Source: Haemonchus contortus (Eukaryota > Nematoda > Chromadorea > Rhabditida > Trichostrongylidae). Taken from it: a stretch of DNA of 64,000 nucleotides. The position numbers and the translations under genes are program-made. The notes under the pieces are model-generated. The model saw only the letters and a program-made list of their open reading frames with translations. It was not told the DNA's origin and made no database searches. This document shows, piece by piece, positions 1 to 11,262 of this stretch. The stretch's first letter is position 1; each line of letters begins with the position of its first letter. The stretch is from the NCBI GenBank assembly GCA_000469685.2, contig LS997564.1:24920459-24984458 (forward strand), read 5' to 3'.

Positions 1-564
1 TAGACAGCTCGTGTAATTTTGGGATGAACGTTGATCCACCTTTTTCTTTCGATCCAAGGAACAACAGAGCGGCTCCTAGGAAAGCGACGCTCTGTTTATA
101 AAGATAACAAGGACTCGTTAATGTCAACAAACTCTCCCAAAGAACAGCCGATGTGATACCTTCTTAAGAACGCCCCAGCAGAAGCTGTCATCTCCTGGTT
201 AGCACGAATTGCCAGTGGAAAAATGGTGGCATCGTGAGAGTGATGTGATACAAGCAAGCAAGAACCATTCCAATTCGTTCTTGCACACTTCTCCTAGAGT
301 CAACCAGAAAACGGGGTCCCATCAAAGCCGGTTTTGAGCTTCTCCTTTAGGGCTTTCTTCTACATATGGAGGCTATCCGGTCCCTAGACATTCACTATCT
401 TATTATTATCCATTTCACAGTATCACCTAATCAAAAGTTAGGCGGAGCATGCCACTGAGTGAAGTCAAGAATTTACTTTGTACATTAACAGAATGCTCTC
501 GACTTCATTCTAATGAATCGTTTTGATTCTGTTACACAATTGCCAAGCATCAGAAGGATTACCA

Positions 565-1735
565 CTGAAGAGATTCCTCTCTCAAACTTCACGAAATGTA
601 GGGATCTCGATAGCATTACAGCAAAACTTATAAGCCAGGTCATCAAATAAGGATTAGACAAGTTGCGTGGAACGTTTTCTGATGGGAGTTAAAGCAGTTG
701 TCGACTAATATTCAGAACTCGGAAAATTCGAAAAGAGGGATTTGGGTACAGCTTCTTCACGAAAAGCTCCCAGCAGCGGATTCTCCAAAGAAAAACACCG
801 CGTTTGAGAATCGGAGATGATTCACCCATACTAATTCTGCAGTGTCTACCAGAAACTCTTTAAAGTGCCCAAATCTAGACAGTTCTGGATGCTGATATCA
901 GGACATTAGCCTATGAGTCCAAGGTAAATTTGACGAGATTCTTCGAAGAAGTATACCAGCGTCGGAGAGCTTCATTGTTAACAGTATCATAGAAGGAAAC
1001 CCGATCTACAACTCAAAGCAAATTAGACGAAAGAGCCGAGATGAAGGCACGTCACATAAGTTTATAGACTTTTTTAATGCGACCTGCCCTTTTGGGGGCT
1101 TATCGGAAACCTAATTCGGATGTTTAACGAAAGATAGTTTCAGCACGAAGAAATGAAAACAAACGGAAGATTGAAATGTAATTGATGTGGTACTCGAATT
1201 TGCTGGAAGAATATTTTATCATGGAAGATCGGAAAAGCAAGAGTTTTTTTTTTTCCGGAAAAAAATTATGTACACATTGCTGCACACAGATTGTGAGTCC
1301 TAAAAAATATCCCTTTCCGAGCCACGTTCAAGCAAAAGTTCATCGTGCTTCGGGAAAAAACTATGTTATCAGAGCTGACTTCGAACAGCAGCCTGAACTT
1401 TGTTTACCAGCGAAAAACGCCAAAAGCCAAAAATAGAGAATCACAGAAGAAGTTCTCACGTCTGTAGCTGTTTGTGGTGCTGGTATGTGTTCAGAACCAA
1501 TCATTTATTTTCATTTACTTTTTTCATTTTTTTTTGGAGTAAGCAGTCACAGTGATAGCTATTCATAATAGTTCTGACTGCCCTGTGAGGTAACTTCTCA
1601 AATTCACCAATAATAATTACTGTTGATGCGCTACACATGGGCATTGGTACAGTCCTTCTCAACTCATTTGTTTATACGCACATAATTACCTTGTTTTCAG
1701 TGAACTTTTAGGTAAGTGAACACAGCTTATTGAGT
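565..1735 (+). repeat. Copy A of a diverged tandem duplication (decayed, possibly gag-like)
   Basis: This stretch aligns colinearly by eye with the copy at 1975-3445. Shared blocks include the run around 1200-1440 (zinc-knuckle-like, with Cys residues near 1270-1285), a block near 1560-1620, and a terminal block ending in GAGTCCTGTATATA at about 1733-1746. All three frames carry stops, so it is a relic. Short in-frame pieces such as HxCCTQIV and FPSHVQAKVHRA loosely recall the C-terminal zinc knuckles of nematode BEL/Pao gag proteins, but that identity is weak. The duplication is directly visible; the retroelement origin is inference. Confidence 0.6.
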
Positions 1736-1974
1736 CCTGTATATAGGAAAGTAGAGCTGGTACGACTCCATAAGATTAAAATAAGATAAGAGACTTCTGT
1801 GCCTTTATGAATCTACTTCGCACAACCGCAGAATGAGCATGTATATGTCCTTCATTTTCCAAGATCCAATGCCGTCTTGATATTGTTGAACAGTCTCGCC
1901 TTACAATATTTATACCCCAGAATTGGTCCGTCCAAGATTGAGAAGGAGCATAACGAATAGATTTCCTCACGCAC

Positions 1975-3445
1975 CGCAAAATGTAAGGGTTTCGATAGCA
2001 TAACAGCAGAACTTCTAGGCAAAGTCATCAAATGAAAAATTCGAAAAGTCGAATAGAATCCTTTCTGAGGAAAAACCGAGCGGTTTTAGATCAACAACGA
2101 AAAATTCGGACTAACGAGGGTGATCTTCGGGTATAGCATCGCAGCATTAGCTTCTCAAAGAGAGAATTGGCCCCGTATGAGAATCGGAGATGAACCACCT
2201 ATTTGACTTTTAAAGTGGTTGCCAAAAACTCTTCTTAATATGCCACATCTAGACTATTCTGAATGGTGTAAGAAACGCCAACTAACACTTCAGAACATTA
2301 GACGAGAGTCCAAAATAATCTTATGAAAATCCTTGAAGAATTGCACCACCTCTGATGAGTTTTACTGCCAAAGGTAACATGGAAAAACCGATCTTCCAAT
2401 GTGGAAAAGCAGATAGGAAGAAAGCACCAAGGTGAAGATGAATGGCAGGGAAGATGAATTCATGGACTTTTTTAATGCCCTTTCGAGGGCTAATTGGAAT
2501 CTAAACGCGGATGTCTAACGAAGGACTCATTTTAGTACGAAGAACTGAAAGCAAACGGAAGAGTGAAAGGTCTTGAAATTGATTGGTTCTTGAAGTTGTT
2601 GGAAGAATGTTTTATCATGAGGAAAAGGAAATGATAGTACACATTGCTGTGTACAGATTGTGAGTCCTAAAAATTCATCCTTTTCCGAGTCACGTATGAG
2701 CAAAAGTTCATCGTGCCTCGGCAGAAACTGTGTTAACAGAGCTGACTTTGAACAGCAGCTTACTTTGCTTTACAGTAAAAACGCCAACAGCCAAAATGGA
2801 GAATCTCAGAGGACATCCTCACATCTGTAATTGTTTTTGGTGCTAGGATGTGTTCACAACCATTCATTTGATTTGTATTTACTTCATTTCTTTCTTTTGA
2901 GTAACCAAATCACTACAATAGCTATTCATAGTAACTCTGACTTCCTTATGAGATAACCTCTCGAACTCAGCAGTAATAAATATTGATGATGAGCTACACA
3001 TATACATTTGTTTATCTATTTAGTAGATGTCAAGCATGTGTGGTTGCCAGATGGCAACAGAAACAGAATCACAACAGGTTACTCACAACATAATATAATT
3101 AAGAAATATAATTCGCTAGAGCATCATTGGAGATCTTCACTAAGATGGGCATTGAGGGCATCCATCGACTTAGGGAGGGAGTCAAACCTAGTTATGCGAT
3201 TGTACACTGATCCAACGCGATTTACAAAGAATTTGTGCCTAAGATTTGAAAGAGCTGCTCTCTAGTTTATCTTAGTTTGGCTTTCTCTAGTACTTGACTT
3301 GGCCACGGAGTATTTTGCTGACCATCAACATTGGCACAGTACTCTTCAACTCATTTGTTTGTGCCCACATGTTTACATTGTTTTCAGTGTTTTTAGGTAA
3401 GTGAACGTAGCTTAATGAGTCCTGTATATAAGGAATCTGCGCTGG
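1975..3445 (+). repeat. Copy B of the tandem duplication, with a ~320-bp insertion
   Basis: This is the second diverged copy of the unit at 565-1735, offset by about 1.4 kb. It keeps the same order of shared blocks and ends in the same GAGTCCTGTATATA block (about 3417-3430). Relative to copy A, roughly 3003-3322 is extra sequence placed between the blocks GCTACACAT and ATTGGCAC. No intact reading frame survives. Confidence 0.6.
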
Positions 3446-3458
3446 TGCGATTTCATAA

Positions 3459-3767
3459 GTGAGTGACTGTAAACACTCTTCAATGAAATTTCTCGAAATG
3501 CTGCAAGATTATCAGTTGAGAACGCAATCTTCAATTCCTAATAAGGACGGGAAGAAGAAGAACTTTTGCGACTATCTGATGCTCATTGACACTGATGGTA
3601 AGCATTGCGACTATCTGATGCTCATTGACACTGATGGTAAGCATTGCGACTATCTGATGCTCATTGACACTGATGGTAAGCATAGTTGGAGTATGGAACC
3701 GTTGCTTTTTTTAACACAGTATCTTCAAAATCACTACAAGAATACCTACAGGTATCTCAGCAACTAA
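3459..3767 (+). other. Unrecognised open frame containing a 39-bp minisatellite
   Basis: A 102-codon open frame starts at ATG 3459 and lies just downstream of the tandem duplication. Its middle third is three perfect copies of a 39-nt unit, which read as three copies of the 13-residue peptide CDYLMLIDTDGKH. The flanking peptide (starting MSDCKHSSMKFLEML) matches no family I know. It could be an exon or a chance frame opened by a repeat whose length is a multiple of three. No clear splice sites or promoter support expression. Confidence 0.25.
3567..3683 (+). repeat. 39-bp tandem repeat, three identical copies
   Basis: Units lie at 3567-3605, 3606-3644 and 3645-3683, each beginning TGCGACTATCTGATGCTCAT. 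I see no differences between the three copies, so the expansion is recent. The unit length is divisible by three and leaves the reading frame open. Confidence 0.9.
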
Positions 3768-3769
3768 TA

Positions 3770-5219
3770 ACCAGGCATGAGTATTCTACAGCAAACAGTG
3801 GCACCACGAAGACGGTGGCGATGGAAGGCCCATGACAGCAAAGGCTTTTCTGAGTACGATCGATTACTCGTTCAAAAAATAAAGGGAATGGCTTCATCAT
3901 AGTGCAGGAAAGACTCTCTGAAATAGCAGAATTTTCACTCTAACAGCTTCATTGAAGACATCCGGTTACGCTAGATCATTTTTTCATTCGACTTTTGTTC
4001 ATTAGATTCTTACAAGACAAGAGAAGTTAGTAAAAGAGTTAGAAAAAATATACGAATTACTATTCTAGTTCGAAAAAACGCTACTACAGCTGCAAGTACT
4101 TGGGAGTATATGCAAGGTTGGGGTAGACGAGGTAGTAAGTTCATGTATATCGGAAGGTATCCAATTCAGTGAACATTCCGTGGATTGCTCAATTAATTGG
4201 ATACTTTTTCGATAAGACAAGCTTTCCGCTGAAAAAGGATCCACTGACCTACCCAAGAATAACTTGAAATGATGAGAAGTTCGACTACCACGCAATTCAC
4301 TTCGTGAACCTATTATGCCTTCGAACTGTAATGCAATGAAAGTGGGTAACCAGGTACAGAAAAAAGGACGTCCACAAAGTAATTTCCCCTTCACAATATT
4401 GCTACTTTAATTTGAACAAGGGCCCGAGGTTTTCCTCTGGAGTACGCGTTCCAGTCCAATTTCTAATTGGTCGAACAAACCGAACAATCAGTTCGTGTGG
4501 AGATAACAAAGCGCACGGATCCTTTGAGAATGCAATAATCAGCTAGACGGTAGATTTGGTGCTTTTCATGGATAGACTTCAACTAGTTCTACGTCTTTGT
4601 TTTGCACGATTGGAAAGTTTTATCAGCAGGATTGCACTAATAAAGATTAGATTCCATCCGAGGCTATTAGCTCAGATCGTGACGAGAGAGTACTACGACA
4701 AACATGTTTGTAAGAATGGAACAGTCGGAAGAGTTTGCATTGTTGCAGGCGTGGGGGGAACTAATGTTTCTTCAGCCCATCTAAATCAAACATTTTTACG
4801 TGCATGAAATAAGGCATGTGCGTATAAAAGTGAGCTGTAGTTTCGTTTCTACACACTTGCCTTTTTTTACAATTTTAGCAGCTATCCTTGAAGCTGACCC
4901 TTTATAAGTTTCGAAAGCTGAGTAGCTTCATATGAGTTCAGCTTGCTGAAAATATAATTTGAAAATTTCTAAACCTCCTCAGCAGTTCCCCTGACAAGGG
5001 CAACACTGCTCAAAACCCCGCATGTCACTTGTAGGAGAGAGCCAAGTATTTAAAAACCAACTCGCGATGACAGCTTACTTGTATCATGTGCCCCATGTGT
5101 TGCGGTGATGAAGAAGGGCAAGAAGAAGGCCCTTCACTTAGGTGAGGTGCTCGCCTTAGGAGAAGAAGCTCCAGTAATTAATTAGGGCAAAACCAGGAGG
5201 TGCATCTGCAAAAGTATTT
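3770..5219. other. Intergenic stretch, no supported gene
   Basis: I see no convincing gene here. Open frames on both strands (for example about 4065-4394 on the minus strand) lack recognisable domains or splice context. A short frame near 5108-5150 (MKKGKKKALHLGEVLA) ends at a good-looking donor AG|GTGAGG, but no continuation was found before the next gene. Confidence 0.4.
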
Positions 5220-5299
5220 GCCGCCAGCAGGTGTCGAACCTCGAACCTGCGACCTTGGGCTTATTAGACCCACGCTCTAACCGACTGAGCTATGGCGGC
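5220..5299 (-). tRNA. tRNA-Ile (anticodon AAU) with a 7-nt T-loop duplication; possible pseudogene
   Basis: On the minus strand the acceptor stem GCCGCCA pairs perfectly with TGGCGGC. A GCTC/GAGC D-stem, a TGGGT/GCCCA anticodon stem with loop CTAATAA (anticodon AAU, Ile) and a GCAGG/CCTGC T-stem are all present. The molecule is 80 nt rather than about 73 because the T-loop contains TTCGAGG directly followed by TTCGACA, a 7-nt tandem duplication that doubles the loop to 14 nt. The internal A box (TAGCTCAGTCGG) and a B-box core (GGTTCGA) remain, so polymerase III transcription may persist, but the elbow interaction would be disturbed. Confidence 0.85.
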
Positions 5300-5692
5300 T
5301 GTTGCTGTTGAGTTCCAGTCTCTTCTTTGAAAATGCTATAACTCTTCAGTGAAAAGTTTCAATAGTACACCAGTGACGGGACCTTTCCTGCGCTGATTTG
5401 ATTACAGAAACAGTACTTGATAAAAGTTTCTATCAGCGTCGCTGATAGAAATTCATCGCTTGAGAGTTGTAGAGAATGCTCTTGTTGCTAAGCGTAAAGT
5501 GGCTCCCAGGATGCTGGCATCTTGTGAAGGACAGGGGAAGACGTTGCAAACAATTATTTTTCCAAATCTCTTATTATTTAGTGAAGTAGTGAGTGGTAGG
5601 AAGGCTGGGCTGAATCCGCAAAAAGACTTGGGGCGAGCAACTCGAATATGTCCTCATGTATGTCGCGAAGCACCTTAGAACTTGGAAAGAAA

Positions 5693-5698
5693 TTTCAG
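5693..5698 (+). promoter_or_regulatory. Probable spliced-leader acceptor of astacin copy 1
   Basis: TTTCAG lies 4 nt before the proposed start ATG (5703). A strong 3' splice site this close to the start codon, with no upstream coding exon in frame, is typical of trans-spliced nematode mRNAs and supports the chosen start. Confidence 0.5.
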
Positions 5699-6164
5699 GC
5701 TGATGTTAAGTTCACTCATCTTGCTTTTGGTTGTCACTGCCGATGGCGCCGGGCATCCCCTCTACCGTCCACAACGAAGAGGTTTTCCTTTGAACTTTTA
5801 TGAATCATTTTCAAATTTCTTTCTTTGATTTTCCATTTCCATGCTCACTTGACGGCTTCGCACTTCGATTTGCTCTTCATTACAGTTCTTCAACAAAACG
5901 GAAGTGCAGATCGTAGAGAGGATTAGAGACATGGGGAATGAAGCGCTCGAAACGTTTCAGCTCACACCGGAGGCGAAGGAAGTACTCGAAGAATTCGAAG
6001 TATGCCAATAATCGATACTTCATTACTTTGGAAATATAACATGTTCGAAGATTCATTAAATCCCCGTAATAACCTGAGAGTTTTGCTTCTCTTTTTTCCA
6101 CATGAGCAGGGGTAAGAAAGTGATCATTCAACCCTCCGGGGCCGATTGAATGGTAACACACTAT

Positions 6165-6256
6165 CTAGGAGGATGAAAGCACTGACCTGTACACCCCCCG
6201 CCACCGCATAAGATACGACTGTAAGCGGGATTCTCATACATAATGCTACTACTGTT
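6165..6256 (+). repeat. Tail fragment of tRNA-derived SINE (astacin 1 intron 2)
   Basis: The blocks AGGATGAAAGCACTGACCTG and CCGCCACCGCA, followed by a degenerate 'CATACATAATGCTACTAC', match the middle and 3' portion of the full SINE at 62292-62588. The tRNA-like head is absent. Confidence 0.5.
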
Positions 6257-6688
6257 TTGGATATAAGCCGAGTAATGCGCTTTTTCCAAATACGGTATTT
6301 ATTACGCCAAGGATCTTTTTCATTTTATCCCTTAGTTTTCCCACATCATGTTGTTAGTGGTGGGCATTGTTACCACAAGGGTAATCCCTATTGCCTCAAT
6401 CAGATAGGAACAGGAAGTTTACAAAGTATATTAAAATACTCTTATTCGGAAAGGAAGTATTTGATATCTTCTTCAGCAAATGCCACCAATGAAGCTCGAT
6501 CACATAAATCCGAAGGGAGACTACATTGATGAAATTAACAGGAAAGCCAAAATCGATGGGAAGCTTTTCCAGGGTGACATCTACCTCGATGAGTGAGTTT
6601 CCGTAATGGAAACAGGATATCATGCAAAGTCCAAGGTATAAATGCATATTAAAGGGTGCAAGGTGAGATTATCATCAAGGAACTATTA

Positions 6689-7961
6689 GGTCGTGAAGAA
6701 AGTTCTTGCGTCTTGCGCCTCAAACTTCAAATGAACATATCTCGGCTTAAACAAAACTTTATTAATCGAAATAACAACCATTACTATCGACACATTTTTG
6801 CCAACGAGAAACAAGTTCACCTATACCATTCGCGTAAAAGTCCGGAGTTCTGGAGGCGATGAAATCGTCGAATGCCGCGGCGGCATCGTGTTGGGTTTTG
6901 AAGCATTTCTCCTTGAGAAAGCCGTCGAGATGCTTGAAGAAATGGTAATCTGTGGGGGCAAGGTCTGGGGAGTATGGTGGATGTGGGAGAGTTTCATAGC
7001 CCAGCTCCATCAATTTTCTCAGGGTGAGTTGTGCGACGTGGGGCCGAGCGTTGTCTTGGAGTAGAAGTGGCCCCTTCCTATTCACCAGTGCTGGGGCTCA
7101 TGAGCTGAAGCTTTCGATGCATTTCGTCAATTTCTTGACAGCACTTCTCGGCTGTTACGGTTTCACCCGGATCCATGAAGCTGTGGTGGATCAGCCCGGC
7201 TGCAGACCACCAAACCAGCACCATCACCTTCTTTCCATGCTGCTTCTGCTTGGGAAAATGTCGTGCGGCTTCATCCTTGTCCAGCCACTGGCCTGATCGT
7301 CGCCTGTTGGCGTAGAGAATCCATTTCTCATCACACGTCACGATACGGTCTAAAAATGGATCGTTCCTGTTGCGGAGAAGCAAGGCGGAGGCGAGCTCGA
7401 AGCGGCGATCCTCCTGGTGCTGGGTCAACTCATGCGGCATCCACTTATCAAGCTTCTTCGACTTCCCGATCTCCTGCATGTGGGTGCTAACCGTCCTGCT
7501 GGAAACATTCAATCTCGAGCCAATATCCTTCAGCGTTGTATGTGGATTCTCTTCCACTAACGTTCTCAATTCTTCGTTGTCAACGGCCGATGGCCGCCCA
7601 CTGCGCTCAGCATCTTCCAGGCTCTCATCGCCGGTACGAAATTTTTCAAACCACCATTGTGTTGTACGTGGATTCGTCGTACCTGGACCGAAGGCATCGT
7701 TGATATCCTGGGCCGTTTCCGTCGCACTCCTGCCCAATTTGAGTTGGAAAAGAAAAATTGTGCGGATCTGTCGTTTGTCCATGCTGATTTCGACTTCTAA
7801 AAAACCCCAGGATTCACTCCAAGGAATATATTATATATTTGGATAGAAAAAGAAATGCGCTTCAGATTAGTATAAATTTGCAAAACATCTAATAGCAAAC
7901 TACACCTAGGCGAGCATTTGAAAATTGGGCGCCGAAAAACGCAAGAACTTTCTTCACGACC
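6689..7961 (-). mobile_element. mariner element (bandit-like), 1273 bp, with TA target duplication
   Basis: Near-perfect terminal inverted repeats (GGTCGTGAAGAAAGTTCTTG at 6689 and its complement ending at 7961) are flanked by TA at 6687-6688 and 7962-7963, the Tc1/mariner target signature. Length and transposase resemble the hookworm mariner bandit as I recall it. It sits in reverse orientation inside exon 4 of astacin copy 1. The clean ends suggest a fairly recent insertion. Confidence 0.95.
6762..7782 (-). pseudogene. mariner transposase, one frameshift
   Basis: The start [20 protein letters not shown] and two helix-turn-helix regions open the protein (ATG at 7782). The linker motif WMPHEL and the first catalytic Asp in TCDEKWILY follow. 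Reading in this frame stops at a TAG (7078-7080); the next frame then continues with the second Asp (LLQDNARPH) and the third (SPDLAPTDYHFF) to a stop at 6762. The two pieces overlap in a C-rich spot near 7091-7097, and the family reading is restored by removing one base, so a single 1-bp insertion explains the break. The DD34D residues are all present, but the copy should not make full-length transposase unless the shift is an assembly error. Confidence 0.9.
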
Positions 7962-10499
7962 TAATAGAAGAAGAACTCGAAGGTACCAACCGCACCAAAC
8001 GTCAAGCGATTAGAGACAAAGATGGCGTGAGGCTTTGGAAGGATCGCACAGTGAACTACATCTTCAACGTGTCTCTAAGTGAGACGTAAACGTATTCCGC
8101 TACTGAACAACTTATTATTATGTATTTATAGTTTTCGTTAGAGTTTCGACTAATAGAATGGAATTTTAGACGAAGATGGGAAGGGAGCCTTTCGTAGAGG
8201 AGTGGATGCGTGGACAAAAAACACATGTATAAAATTCAATCACTTCTATCAGCTTGAACGATACGATGTGGGGCTTCTTAAGCAATACGTTGAGCAGTAC
8301 GGTAATATTTTTCCAAAGATCTCTTCATGTTTTAAAATAGTTGTACGTTATAAAGACATTTCTTCACGTGATAACGACTGATGTGATTAAGTCGCTGATG
8401 TCGATTATTACAATAGCTTTTTGCCAAAATTTTATGAAAGGAATGAATGATATCGTGTTTCGCTGGATATGATTGTCCTTATGCGCTGCCTTACAGAACT
8501 GATTTTTGGATACTACACACGTTTCCAGGGTTGGATCTTTTGATAGTTCAAGCGAAAGGCGGATGTTGGTCGAGTCTAGGGAGGACAGGAGGTCTGCAAC
8601 AGATATCTCTAGCAGATGCTTGTGAGACAACCTCCATCGCCGCTCATGAACTTGGCCATACTCTTGGGTTCTACCACACTATGTCTAGACACGATCGCGA
8701 TCTATACGTTATAGTAAACATGGCAAACATTCACGTACGTTCGAGAAAAAAGGATAGAACCGAAAAAATTTCCTTACTCACACACTTTTCCAGGAGTACT
8801 GGCGAAGTCAATTCTCGTGGCAGACGGAAGAGACGAACGATAACTTCGACTTGGGCTACGACTACGGTAGCATTATGCACTACCGTGCATCGGAGTTAGT
8901 ATAGATGTCTTTTGATTCCAATTTTGATATTTTATCTTTCGCTGAACGGACGGCGTCTTATTTTATCAGTAGCCATCTTGCATATGCTCATAGCCCTATT
9001 GTTTCTTGCATCGGTCTGATGTGATAGTTCGACTAATTCTTAAGAACCCTCCGAGTAAATTGGATGATTTTTGAAAAAATCACCCAAAGGTGATTTGTTT
9101 CAGAGCGCTAATTTTATTTTAAAGAATATCTTTGAACAGCGCTGCGATCAATCGAGAGCAACCGACGCTTTTGCCGTATGACAAAGACTATCGAGCAACT
9201 CTTGGATCGCCATTCGTTTCCTTCATTGATACTTTAATGCTGAACAAGCTCTATGGATGCGATAGTAAGTTGTGAAAATTGAACATTTCAGTGGGATCTG
9301 TAACGGCTGGAGAGCTGTGATAGCTTTTTTTCTTGAGCCTTGAGTATGCTTCTCGAAAATCATAATCTTGTTCAAGTCCATTACAATTGCTTCTAGAGTT
9401 GTGCGAAGGTAGAGGAACGGTCTGTAATAACGGTGGATATCCTCATCCACTGCACTGCAACAAGTGCGTCTGCCCTGAAGGATATGCCGGAACTCACTGC
9501 AATAGAAGGGTGGGAGAACATCTTCTTTTAGTGTACGTAATTCCACGTACATATAATTTCAGCCCAAGGGAAGTCCCAACGAATGCGGGCGGACGTATAA
9601 GGCATCGACGGAATGGCAAAGTTTCAGAGATTTCTTGGGTGATTATAAAACACATGGAAACTACACCAAATGCTATTATTGGATTGAAGTATGCTGCACA
9701 GTTTTCCTCAATGTTACGGGAGGTGGCGTTCGGGAAAATTTGAAATACAATAACTATGTATTGGCCATCAGAAATATGTAGTTCTCAGATACGTTGCCGT
9801 TTTCATTCCAGTCCGAAGTAAACACAGAAATTGAAGTGGAGCTTGCGAGTTTTTCTCGAGAGCATGCTCTCGAAGGCTGTCCAAACGCTGGTGTAGAAAT
9901 CAAGACAAACGAAAATCAGCAGTTCACTGGTTATAGGTATCTTTTTCGTCAAAGCATAAGTACAGTGGAGTATCATTTTCCTCCAGACCATTGTGAACTT
10001 TGCAATCTAATTTCGTACTCAGATTCTGTTCTCCAAGCGCGGCAGGGACCATACTTCGTTCTTTTTCTAATCGGGTTCCTATAATAACATATAATAGAGC
10101 CTATATATCAGAAACGATTGTGCGATACCGACAAGGTAATATTATGGTGAACTGTGGCTGAGCTCGTTGAAACCACAACGAATTTTTTTAAGTCAGGAAG
10201 GACAAGCCCCGACCAATTATAGAGAAGCCACGTTACCGCGAAACTCGGCCTCTCCCCACTGAAACTATTGTGGAAGAGCCACAGCCTCCTGTAGAGGAGC
10301 AGAAGAAGTGTGAAGATCACTTTCAGTAAGGAAAAGATTTTGCCTTAAAAGTCGTTGATTGAGATGTTGTGTTGGTTTTGCAGATGTCCGGAACATGTCG
10401 CGACCGGATTTTGCACTCGTGACGGTGTCACGCATGAAGAAAGGAAGAGATTCTGTCCCGTGTCATGCCATCTATGCCATGAGTTATAAACTTCGCATT

Positions 10500-11262
10500 A
10501 ATAGACGACTGTTAATTTCATAGTTTTGCGTCCTTGCAATTGTTTTCCCCAAATCGGAGATAAATTCCAGATGTGTTCGACTCAAGGCAAATTTTATTAC
10601 AGTGAACAAATTTCAACTATGATTTGTAAGCATGGTAACCATCAAATCATTAATGATGTGTGTGACTTGACACTTCCTGACCCTTTTTGATCACGAAAGG
10701 AAACTTCCAGAGAGAAGGAAATTCAAAAGCAGCTTTAAGGTTTTTTCTTCCTTATGAACTACTTTGACTCATCACTTCCAAAAATCGTTCAACAGTGGCT
10801 TATCGTGGCGATTCAAAGAGAAGCAGCGGTCTTGTTGAATTTCACGTGGGACAGGGGCGCTTACAGGAAAAGTGAAATGATCGAGAGATCAGATTCCGCG
10901 TCCAACCGGGATTTTCACCGTTTACGATGAGCTTCTTAGCGCATAACTGCATTGTACGTGTAGTGTTACATGTTGCTGAAATGTATTACAGAGGAAAAGA
11001 CCGCGTAAGGTTGCGAAACATTACATTCGAAACATGCATTCCTTCAACAAATGAACTCGTCAACAGGAGCTGAAACTTAAGTCGAAACTCAAATAAAAGG
11101 ATAGAGCATAAAGGCGTCGATGAATCTCATGTGGTATGAAGTATGCGCCCCTGCGTATCGATGTGGGATCCGAATTCGCGGCCATACGTACCTTTACAGC
11201 ACCCCACTGCAACATTGCAAAGTTCGAGTAAAACCAATCATCAGAGATGAGTCTACTAGAAA
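10500..11262. other. Spacer between astacin copy 1 and the MITE cluster
   Basis: This is the 3' flank of astacin copy 1. A GATAAA possible poly(A) signal is near 10558. I see no other gene or clear repeat. Confidence 0.4.

Larger units (their letters stand above)
5703..10499 (+). pseudogene. Astacin (M12A) zinc metalloprotease copy 1, broken by a mariner
   Basis: Secreted nematode astacin (NAS type). Exons read by homology to copy 2: signal peptide 5703-5781; propeptide 5886-5999 and 6477-6592 (aspartate-switch motif LFQGDI); exon 4 split by a mariner into 6655-6688 and 7964-8078; catalytic exons 8170-8301, 8529-8734 (zinc site HELGHTLGFYHTMSRHDRD) and 8794-8898 (Met-turn SIMHY); then 9140-9264; EGF-like 9397-9509; CUB 9563-9688, 9812-9936 and 10023-10135; Pro/Glu-rich linker 10193-10325; six-cysteine ShKT-like domain 10384-10499 with TAA stop. 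Joining exon 4 across the transposon leaves an open frame, so the insertion is what breaks it. The signal exon is also 1 nt longer than in copy 2, possibly a second lesion. The 8898/9140 junction is not resolved by a simple GT-AG pair. Family identity is strong; the pseudogene call is inference. Confidence 0.85.

Noticed and set aside
2347..2400. CTGATGAG word as a possible hammerhead ribozyme core
   Set aside because: The matching GAAA element and flanking stems could not be paired.
5108..5150. Short frame MKKGKKKALHLGEVLA with a donor-like end, reminiscent of an eIF4B-type N-terminus
   Set aside because: Too short, low-complexity Lys run, and no following exon found before the tRNA.
7024..7846. 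Long plus-strand open frames over the mariner
   Set aside because: They are antisense shadows of the transposase, which has clear family motifs on the minus strand.
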